From positions 372,001 through 436,000 of the forward strand of contig NZ_JAJAVC010000006.1 of the NCBI RefSeq assembly GCF_020532725.1: a DNA stretch of 64,000 nucleotides, given 5' to 3'. Origin of the DNA: Methylobacillus arboreus (GTDB lineage Bacteria; Pseudomonadota; Gammaproteobacteria; Burkholderiales; Methylophilaceae). The notes under the pieces were generated by a model. The model worked only from the letters and a program-made list of their open reading frames with translations. It had not been told where the DNA came from and made no database searches. The translations under genes were made by a program, and so were the position numbers. Below are positions 9,855 through 16,633 of the stretch, in pieces (the first letter of the stretch is position 1; each line of letters starts with the position of its first letter).

Positions 9855-9860
9855 TATAAT
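9855..9860 (+). promoter_or_regulatory. Putative -10 element for purU
   Basis: A perfect TATAAT lies 35 bases before the purU ATG at 9895. No good -35 is seen at 17 bp. Its position argues against the longer purU frame that would begin at 9859 inside this hexamer. Confidence 0.5.
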
Positions 9861-9894
9861 GGCAGCTTTTGCGTTTAATGCCTCCAGAGCCACA

Positions 9895-10749
9895 ATGAAA
9901 AACACCGCAACCCTTCTTGTGACCTGCCCTGACCGCAAGGGCATCGTCGCATCGATTGCCGATTTTCTCTATCGCCACGATGCCAACATCCTGCATGCCG
10001 ACCAGCACCAGGATGCCGATAACAACCTGTTCCTGATGCGAGTGGAGTGGGACCTGGCGGGCTCCAAGGTCAACCTCGATAACTTTACCGAATATTTCTC
10101 CCCAATTGCCGAACAGTTCGGCATGAACTGGGAACTCAAGGGTTCACAACGCCGCGCGCGCATGGCGATCATGGTGTCGCAGTATGACCACTGCCTGGTC
10201 GACCTGTTGCACCGTCACAAAAGCGGTGAGCTGGATTGTGATATTCCGCTCATCATCAGCAACCATCGCGATACTGAAAATCTGGCCGCATTCCACGGCA
10301 TACCGTTCTTCCATATTGAAGTGACCAGGGAAAACAAGGCCGAGGCAGAAGCCCGGCAGTTTGCGCTGTTCGACGAATACCAGATAGACCTGGTCGTGCT
10401 GGCACGTTACATGCAGATTCTTTCGCCTGATTTCGTCAAGCGCTATCCGCATCGCGTCATCAACATCCACCACTCCTTCCTGCCCGCCTTCATCGGCGCC
10501 CGCCCCTATCACCGCGCGTTCGAGCGCGGAGTCAAGCTGATTGGCGCCACCAGCCATTACGTCACCGAAGTATTGGACGAGGGCCCGATCATTGAACAGG
10601 ACATCGCCCGCATTTCCCACCGCGACCAGGTTGAAGACCTGATCCAGAAAGGTCGCGACCTCGAACGCGTTGTACTGTCCCGCGCAGTGCGCTGGCATAT
10701 CGAGAACCGCATCCTGCTCTACGCAAATAAAACCGTTATTTTCGATTAA
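9895..10749 (+). CDS. purU: Formyltetrahydrofolate deformylase
   Basis: PurU hydrolyses 10-formyl-tetrahydrofolate to formate and tetrahydrofolate. In methylotrophs this can link the folate C1 pool to formate oxidation; that role is an inference here. The 284-residue protein has an N-terminal ACT domain (about residues 3-80, starting LLVTCPDRKGIVA) and a C-terminal formyltransferase fold (about 88-284). Conserved segments include INIHHSFLPAFIGARPYHRAF and GATSHYVTEVLDEGPIIEQD, which hold the catalytic His and Asp of the family. The start at 9895 fits family length and the -10 element upstream. A fold-back repeat begins directly after the stop codon. Confidence 0.95.
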   Translation: MKNTATLLVTCPDRKGIVASIADFLYRHDANILHADQHQDADNNLFLMRVEWDLAGSKVNLDNFTEYFSPIAEQFGMNWELKGSQRRARMAIMVSQYDHCLVDLLHRHKSGELDCDIPLIISNHRDTENLAAFHGIPFFHIEVTRENKAEAEARQFALFDEYQIDLVVLARYMQILSPDFVKRYPHRVINIHHSFLPAFIGARPYHRAFERGVKLIGATSHYVTEVLDEGPIIEQDIARISHRDQVEDLIQKGRDLERVVLSRAVRWHIENRILLYANKTVIFD

Positions 10750-10835
10750 GAGCCCGTTCAACGGCTTTTCATAAGGCATGCATGGTTTCAAAACGCGCCC
10801 GGTAACGCATTCATGAAATGACATTGAACAGGTTC
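10750..10835. repeat. Short copy of fold-back repeat element
   Basis: This 86-bp copy begins on the base after the purU stop. Its ends are imperfect inverted repeats: GAGCCCGTTCAACGGCTTTTC and the complement of a right end that reads GAACCTGTTCAATGTCATTTC. It shares these ends, and an internal CAAAACGCGCCCG block, with the 268-bp element at 57545-57812, so it looks like an internally deleted copy. It may also form a hairpin in the purU transcript. Confidence 0.65.
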
Positions 10836-10860
10836 TGAACAACAATCGTCGAAGAACTGA

Positions 10861-10899
10861 CAGCAATGCCAGGATTTTGGCACTGCTGCGCTTGTTTTT
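10861..10899 (+). terminator. Putative terminator downstream of purU
   Basis: CAGCAATGCCA and TGGCACTGCTG form an imperfect stem, followed after a few bases by CTTGTTTTTA. The stem has mismatches, so this is a moderate call. Confidence 0.45.
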
Positions 10900-11197
10900 A
10901 TCCTTCGCTTACTCTTCTCCTGCCGTTTCGATAAAAATCCCGAATAGTCCAATAGGACTAAAAACCCTATAAAAACAATGACATTTAATTTACACATCAT
11001 TAGACTAGCGCCCTGTTGCATCAGGCTGGCGTGATAAATGCTGTGTAACGACATGTTGTAAACCGCGTAATTGATCCGGGCGACTCCCCCCGATTAACAA
11101 TGGTTGACAATGAAAAAACGCGGGTTGAGTTAGATTGAAGCGACTTTTTGGCAGGATCATGCTGCCGGTTATCCATAAAAATCATAAAGGGTTTAAC
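10900..11197 (+). promoter_or_regulatory. Leader and promoter region of the secretion operon
   Basis: No gene is visible here. A perfect palindrome TAGTCC-AATA-GGACTA lies at 10945-10960 and could be an operator. A consensus -35 hexamer TTGACA lies at 11104-11109, with only weak -10 candidates (TTAGAT or TAGATT) after it. A transcript from there would start near 11140, which favours a start for the TolC-like gene downstream of that point. Confidence 0.4.
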
Positions 11198-13126
11198 GTG
11201 TTAAGTAACCGTAAACACCTTGTGTTTAAATACACATGGCCTATGTTAGTGGTGACTGCAGCCTGGGCTGCAGAGCCGCAAGGGGAACAAACCAAGGCGC
11301 CTGCAAGTCCATTGCAGGCAGCTTCCAGCGCCGCTCACGCCGCAGTTGAAGCGGCAAATGCCGCGGCCGCGGCCGCTACCGCAGCGGCCACCGCAGCAAC
11401 GGCAGCCGCCAATGCTGCGGGCGAAGCGGTAAGAGCGACCGAACAAGGCTTGAAGCAGCCGCAACTGGTGGTCGCACCCACCACTCCCGAACAACTGGCT
11501 ACACCGCCTGTAGTCGCAGTCCCAACTGTTGTGCCTAACCAGCGGCAACAAGGGGCCGCCAGTATCGTCCCGATAGGCTTGCAATCACTGAACCTCGATC
11601 TGCCGACCCAGCAACAATCCGTGGCTGCAGTTGACGAGCTCCATTTGGCCCGCCTGTTTGGGGTGAGCACTATCCCGGTTGCAGTAGCCAATGAAATCAA
11701 CAACGAATACCTGAGCAGCGAATATGCGGATCAGCAGCATGCCTCGCAGTCATTGGCCAACGTCATCGACACCATGGACTTGCGTTCAGCCACCGATGCG
11801 GCGGTAGATTTCAGCCGCGATGTGCATGTCGCCGATGAGCGCGTCAACCAGGCCGAGGCACAATCCAAGCAAGCTCGGGGCCTGCTGCTGCCCAATCTTT
11901 CCGTGCGCTACGGCAAGGGGCGCGAAATTTCCTCACCTTCCTCGGGGATCGATGCTCGTACCGGAGCACGTATGGAAGAGTCGCATCATACCCGGACTGA
12001 CCGCGTAATTACCCTGCGCCAGCCCTTGATGGACTTGCCCAGCATTTACGACTGGAAGCGCCGCCAGGCCATCATCAGTTCACGCGAGGAAAGCCGCCGC
12101 GGCAGCCAGGGCGATGCCTGGCTCTCCACCGTCAATGCCTATTTAGGCCTGACCACCAGCCGCCTGATTGCCGACTTGTCGCTCGGTTATGAGAACCAGC
12201 TCAATGAATTGTTCACCTATGTGGACAAGCGTGCCACGGCAGGCGCTTCCAGCGATGCTGACCGTGAACGCGTTCGCGCACGCAGCCTGTCTGCCCGCTC
12301 AGCCCGCACGCAACAGGAAGCCGCACATTCTGCCGCCAGTGTTGAATTCCTGCGCCTGACCAATATCGCGCCGCAAAATATCCGCCTGCCGGAACGTGAA
12401 GACATGGGCGTCATTCCGTCAACCGCCGCTGATGCGATCAAGATCGCCATGAACAACAGCCCGGATATCGCCTCGCTGCGTGAAGAGCTGCGTGCTTCCC
12501 AGATCGACCAGAATGTGGCCCGCTCCCGCTATGCGCCACGCCTGGACCTGGAACTTTCGCGTTGGACCACGGACAATGCCGGCGGCCGGGTCGGCGAGCA
12601 GGACGACAAACGCTTCATGCTGGTATTGAACTGGAACCTGCTCAACGGCGGCAGCGACTACTACATGACCAGAGAAAAACTCTCCCGCATCGAAGAAGTC
12701 CGCTACCGTGTTGATGACCTGCAACGCCGCATCAGCCAGGCCATGATTTCGCAATACGCCATTCTCGAATCTTCACGCGAGCAATTGGTGGCGGGGTATC
12801 GCGAATTGAATGCAATCACTTCCGCAGCCACTGCGATGTCTGAAAAAATGCTTGCCGGCAACCAGTCGTTGCTGGACCTGCTGGATGTCTATGACCGCCA
12901 GTATCAGGCTCGCACCCGTCTCGTCACCCTGCATGCGCAGGAAATCGACGCACTGTCACAGATCAGCCGCCTGCTAGGCCAATCGCAACCCATGACCATG
13001 GCTGAGGCCAGCAAGGTGCCAGGCTTTGGCCCCGCTATTGCTGCGCCACGCGATGCAGACGATGCGGTGGTCACGCCATTGTCTCCGGCAGAAGACGGTA
13101 CGGCTACGCCGCTGCCCAAGGAATAG
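11198..13126 (+). CDS. TolC-family outer-membrane channel of a type I secretion system
   Basis: This is the probable outer-membrane duct of the secretion operon. From the GTG at 11198 (AAAGGG upstream) the 642-residue product begins with a basic, then hydrophobic stretch ending WAAEP, which is a plausible signal peptide. A TTG at 11135 and an ATG at 11159 are longer alternatives without a signal at their N-terminus. Residues about 42-81 are extremely Ala-rich (short AAA and ATAA repeats), followed by a Pro/Gln linker to about 150; this extension is unusual for TolC. The C-terminal 430 residues match the outer-membrane efflux protein family, with long amphipathic helices in two repeats, VRYGKGREISSPS and a QSLLDLLDVYDRQYQAR block near the end. 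The MotB-like gene follows after 12 bp. Confidence 0.82.
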   Translation: MLSNRKHLVFKYTWPMLVVTAAWAAEPQGEQTKAPASPLQAASSAAHAAVEAANAAAAAATAAATAATAAANAAGEAVRATEQGLKQPQLVVAPTTPEQLATPPVVAVPTVVPNQRQQGAASIVPIGLQSLNLDLPTQQQSVAAVDELHLARLFGVSTIPVAVANEINNEYLSSEYADQQHASQSLANVIDTMDLRSATDAAVDFSRDVHVADERVNQAEAQSKQARGLLLPNLSVRYGKGREISSPSSGIDARTGARMEESHHTRTDRVITLRQPLMDLPSIYDWKRRQAIISSREESRRGSQGDAWLSTVNAYLGLTTSRLIADLSLGYENQLNELFTYVDKRATAGASSDADRERVRARSLSARSARTQQEAAHSAASVEFLRLTNIAPQNIRLPEREDMGVIPSTAADAIKIAMNNSPDIASLREELRASQIDQNVARSRYAPRLDLELSRWTTDNAGGRVGEQDDKRFMLVLNWNLLNGGSDYYMTREKLSRIEEVRYRVDDLQRRISQAMISQYAILESSREQLVAGYRELNAITSAATAMSEKMLAGNQSLLDLLDVYDRQYQARTRLVTLHAQEIDALSQISRLLGQSQPMTMAEASKVPGFGPAIAAPRDADDAVVTPLSPAEDGTATPLPKE

Positions 13127-13138
13127 TGAGAGATCAAC

Positions 13139-13903
13139 ATGCAACTCGATAACGAACAGGAAGACTCAGGCATATTCTGGCCCGGCTATGTGGATGCGGT
13201 CAGCAACCTGGTACTGAACCTGCTGTTTGTGGTCGTCATCCTGACCATTGCCGTGTTTATTTTCGCCATGGAACTGGGACGCCGCCACATCAGCGCGGAA
13301 ACGCCTGTGGCAGCCCCTACCGAAGAGCAGCAACACGTCTCGCAGATCACACCATCCGACATGGAAGCAGTAGAACCCACGTCATATCAATCCGATGACG
13401 ATGCCGCGGCACGCCTACGTTTGCAGGTGGATGCATTGCAAAAACAACTGGCCGCCCTGAAAGGCAAGGACGAAGAAGCCCGCCGCCTTAAGGATGAACT
13501 GGCTGCGCTGCAACACGAGAAATCAGCCGGCAGGAATAGTCCGCGCCGAGTGGTTTCCGCCACGATTCGCGCCGAAGAGCCCGACATGACCATTGCAGGC
13601 TCCCAAGGCGGCTTGGTGGTGGACTTCGTCGATGATGCCATCACCATCTCCACCAATGAGGCCGACGAATTACGCGGCCCATTGCAGGCGATTGTGGATA
13701 GCGGTGGCGCCACTCTGGAAGTGACCGTGCCGCCTGGCTTTACCGAGGCGCGCCGCCTGGCCTTCTACCGTGCCATGGCCGTGCGCAACCTCCTGATCGA
13801 GATGAACCTGCCTGCAGACCGCATCAATGTTTCCGTGGTTGATGGCAATGCCCGCTCCGACAGCTCACTGGTGTCTGTCATGCCAGCGAGCAGCAAGCCT
13901 TAA
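13139..13903 (+). CDS. MotB/OmpA-like stator-type protein
   Basis: This 254-residue protein has a short cytoplasmic N-terminus and one membrane helix (about residues 20-45). A charged coiled coil follows (about 86-130, LQVDALQKQLAALKGKDEE), then a C-terminal domain (about 145-254) resembling a reduced OmpA-like peptidoglycan-binding fold (ARRLAFYRAMAVRNLLIEMN, then PADRINV). At the start of the helix it has W14, Y17 and D19 (FWPGYVDAVSN). This resembles the MotB region holding the proton-binding Asp (W..AYADF), so a proton-channel role with the MotA-like protein two genes downstream is likely. It sits 5 bp before the HlyD-like gene. The family resemblance was read by eye; the pairing is inferred. 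Confidence 0.65.
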   Translation: MQLDNEQEDSGIFWPGYVDAVSNLVLNLLFVVVILTIAVFIFAMELGRRHISAETPVAAPTEEQQHVSQITPSDMEAVEPTSYQSDDDAAARLRLQVDALQKQLAALKGKDEEARRLKDELAALQHEKSAGRNSPRRVVSATIRAEEPDMTIAGSQGGLVVDFVDDAITISTNEADELRGPLQAIVDSGGATLEVTVPPGFTEARRLAFYRAMAVRNLLIEMNLPADRINVSVVDGNARSDSSLVSVMPASSKP

Positions 13904-13908
13904 GCGAT

Positions 13909-15195
13909 ATGGACTGGTTACGCCGCGCTTGGTCTGACATGACGCCGTCACGGGCTTTTGTGCTGATTGGCACTACCGCTGTAATTGCCTTGCTGGCCTG
14001 GGCAGCCCTGGCGCAGGTGGACCTGATTGTGCGCACCGTGGGCCGCGTAGTGCCGGCTGGCAAGGCCCAGATCGTGCAGCATCTTGAAGGCGGCATTGTG
14101 CGGACCATCCTGGTGCAGGAAGGTGAAGTAGTAAAAGCCGGGCAGCCCTTGATAGAGCTTTCCGACATCAAGGCACGTTCCGACCTCGGTCAGGAACGTA
14201 CCAAGCGCGATGCGCTGCGTGGACGGGAAGCCAGATTGCTGGCAGAAGCACGCGGCAAGACCAGCATAGCGTTTCCTGCCGACCTGCACGATGCCGAGGT
14301 CAGGCAAGTTGAATCTGCTGCCTTGCATGCCAGGGTATCAAGCATCAATGAAGAATCACGCGTGTTGCGTGACCAGAGCGCACAGCGCCGTGGCGAAATT
14401 GCCGAGATCGAGACCCGGCGCAAGAACCTGGTCTCGGAAATCGAGCTGGCACGCCAGCAGCACACGCTGATTGAAGGGCTAAACAAGAATGGCGCAGCTT
14501 CCAAGATGGAGCTGCTGGATGCGGAAAGCCGCCTGCAACGCCTGGAATCGCAACTGCGTGAAGCCGAAGCAGCGATTCCAAGGCTCAGGGCGGCACAGGC
14601 AGAGATTGAATCCAAGATAGGCGAACTTTGGGCGCGTTTCCGTGCCGATGCCACGGCGCAACTGACCGATGTGCGTGCAGAGCTGCAACGCTCGACGCTG
14701 GAATTCGAGACCAGCGCGGACAAGCTGGACCGCAACATCGTACGGGCGCCCATGGCCGGGTTTATCAACCGCATGATGCTCTCTACCGTGGGCGGGGTCA
14801 TCCGGCCAGGTGAGCCGTTGCTGGAAATCACGCCCGAGGATGAACATATTGTGGTGGAAACCCGCTCCAGGCCGGATGACCGCGCCAACCTGCGCCATGG
14901 CCTGCCGGCACGGGTGCGCATCGGGGCATTCGATTACGCAACTTATGGCGCCTTGCCAGGCAAGGTGACCGAGGTAAGTGCAGACACGCTGTTTGATGAG
15001 CGTGAAGGGTATTACTACCGGGTGAGGGTAGATGTAGGCAGTATCGGCGAAATCAAGCTGGCCAAGTCGGCTGGCCCAATTTCGCCAGGGATGTCGGTAA
15101 CAGCGGATATCGTGGTTGGCAAGCGCACTGTGCTTTCCTACCTGCTGTCACCGATGATGCGTTTCGGGGATCGCGTATTCCGCGATCCGAGATAA
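13909..15195 (+). CDS. HlyD-family periplasmic adaptor of type I secretion
   Basis: This is the membrane-fusion protein that should bridge the ABC exporter and the TolC-like channel. The 428-residue product has one N-terminal membrane helix (about 18-37). It continues with a biotinyl-lipoyl-like half (GGIVRTILVQEGEVVKAGQP), long coiled-coil helices (about 95-270), a second lipoyl half (APMAGFINRMMLSTVGGVIR) and a C-terminal beta-barrel. The family signature SPGMSVTADIVVGKRTVLSY lies near the C-terminus. The start ATG at 13909 follows the MotB-like stop by 5 bp, so the two are translationally close. Length and layout match HlyD/PrtE/LapC-type adaptors. Confidence 0.92.
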   Translation: MDWLRRAWSDMTPSRAFVLIGTTAVIALLAWAALAQVDLIVRTVGRVVPAGKAQIVQHLEGGIVRTILVQEGEVVKAGQPLIELSDIKARSDLGQERTKRDALRGREARLLAEARGKTSIAFPADLHDAEVRQVESAALHARVSSINEESRVLRDQSAQRRGEIAEIETRRKNLVSEIELARQQHTLIEGLNKNGAASKMELLDAESRLQRLESQLREAEAAIPRLRAAQAEIESKIGELWARFRADATAQLTDVRAELQRSTLEFETSADKLDRNIVRAPMAGFINRMMLSTVGGVIRPGEPLLEITPEDEHIVVETRSRPDDRANLRHGLPARVRIGAFDYATYGALPGKVTEVSADTLFDEREGYYYRVRVDVGSIGEIKLAKSAGPISPGMSVTADIVVGKRTVLSYLLSPMMRFGDRVFRDPR

Positions 15196-15222
15196 AGATA
15201 ATTTGTTAAAGGTAAGTTCCAC

Positions 15223-16557
15223 ATGCTGAAGCGACTAAGAATTTATTACTTTTACGCGGCTTTGCCATTCGTGCTGCTTTTGCTGGGGGCTGCCGTTTAC
15301 CATGAAGCCATTCTCAAGACCCTGGTCGAGAACCCGCATCCGCAGATCAATTACACCATATTCTTCATCACCATACTGGGCGGCATCCTGATCCTGTTCA
15401 ACATCCGCCGGCTGCTACGCGAAGCCAGCAAGCTGGAGGATTTCACCGATGCCATACAGGCTGGTGAAGGCCCGGCCCAGTTACAAAGCCGTGCGCAGGC
15501 TTATGAAGGCGACATCGCCTACGTACTGCGCATGATGGCAACCTCCAGCGGTCGCGGCATTGCCCACCAGGAGCAAGTCGCGATTGATGCAGAACTCAAT
15601 AGCGCTGGCCGCCGCCTGACCAACCGCAATGCCCTGCCGCAGTTCCTGACCAGCCTGCTGGTCGGCCTGGGCCTGTTGGGTACCTTTATCGGCTTGCTGG
15701 CTACCCTGGATGACATTGCCACCCTGATTTCCAGCTTTGCCACCATCAACGTGGCGGTGGATAGTCCGGTTGAAGTATTCCGCGACATGGTATCCCGCAT
15801 GCGCGCACCGATGCGTTCCATGGGTATTGCCTTCTCTGCCTCGCTATTCGGCCTGCTGGGTTCCATCATCCTCGGCTTCATGATGGTCGCTGTGCGCCGC
15901 TGTAATCAGGAAGTGCTTTCCATCCTGGGTTCTGAAGTTGCCCAGCACATCGAGCAAGCCATTGCACGCCTGGCGAGCAATGGCCAGCCAGGCAATGCAG
16001 TTGCCATCGGCGATAGTGATGCTGTCGTCGTTGAAGCAGACACAGCCGGTAACGGTTTCCTGGCCAATATGGATCCGGCAGAACTCAAGTTCCGCCGCGA
16101 AATCGCCACGGAAGAAATCCGCGTGCTGCGCCGCATTGAAGAGCGCCTAAGCGAATCCTCGCGCTTGCAGGATCGTGCCTTACAGGCCGAACTGGATAAT
16201 TTCAGCAAGCAACGCAGCGAAATGATGCGCGCCATGGCAGACCATAACGAATCGGTTTCCCAGTTCCGTGGCGAATTGCAGCGTGTAGGCCGCCAGCTAG
16301 GTACCATCCTCAGCATGATGGAGCGCGGCAATGCCGACATGCTGAGCCAGCTTAATGATCACTTTACTGGCCTCATCCAGGCGACTACCCGTCAGGGAAG
16401 CGATCTCTCGCGCATGAGCGACATGATGACGCGCATGACCGACGACTCCATGGAACTGCGCACCAACATCACCAACATGATGGACAGGTTCTCGCCAGCC
16501 GAACAGCGCGCGTTGTTGGAGAGTTTGCTGGAAGAAGCAGGCAAGCAACGCCGTTGA
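15223..16557 (+). CDS. MotA/TolQ/ExbB-like proton-channel protein with long coiled-coil tail
   Basis: The 444-residue product has four hydrophobic segments: about residues 8-27, 43-61, 138-162 and 200-225. The third carries PQFLTSLLVGLGLLGTFIGL, the hallmark of MotA/TolQ/ExbB (GLLGTxxGL), and the fourth (MGIAFSASLFGLLGSIILGF) matches the partner helix. The remaining 220 residues are polar, Glu/Arg/Met-rich and helical, probably a cytoplasmic coiled coil, longer than in MotA, TolQ or ExbB. With the MotB-like protein it could form a proton-driven stator. The gene lies between hlyD-like and RTX genes in one operon and has an AAGGT ribosome-binding site. How it acts on secretion is unknown. Confidence 0.75.
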   Translation: MLKRLRIYYFYAALPFVLLLLGAAVYHEAILKTLVENPHPQINYTIFFITILGGILILFNIRRLLREASKLEDFTDAIQAGEGPAQLQSRAQAYEGDIAYVLRMMATSSGRGIAHQEQVAIDAELNSAGRRLTNRNALPQFLTSLLVGLGLLGTFIGLLATLDDIATLISSFATINVAVDSPVEVFRDMVSRMRAPMRSMGIAFSASLFGLLGSIILGFMMVAVRRCNQEVLSILGSEVAQHIEQAIARLASNGQPGNAVAIGDSDAVVVEADTAGNGFLANMDPAELKFRREIATEEIRVLRRIEERLSESSRLQDRALQAELDNFSKQRSEMMRAMADHNESVSQFRGELQRVGRQLGTILSMMERGNADMLSQLNDHFTGLIQATTRQGSDLSRMSDMMTRMTDDSMELRTNITNMMDRFSPAEQRALLESLLEEAGKQRR

Positions 16558-16633
16558 TAATGACGGTCCAGCCTTAAGTTTTGAATGTCCCGGCAATAGC
16601 CGGGCAGCCAATTGAAAGAAGGAGCACCACACC

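Noticed and set aside
9859-9894. Upstream extension of purU
   Set aside because: It would start inside a TATAAT promoter element and adds 12 residues not expected in the family.
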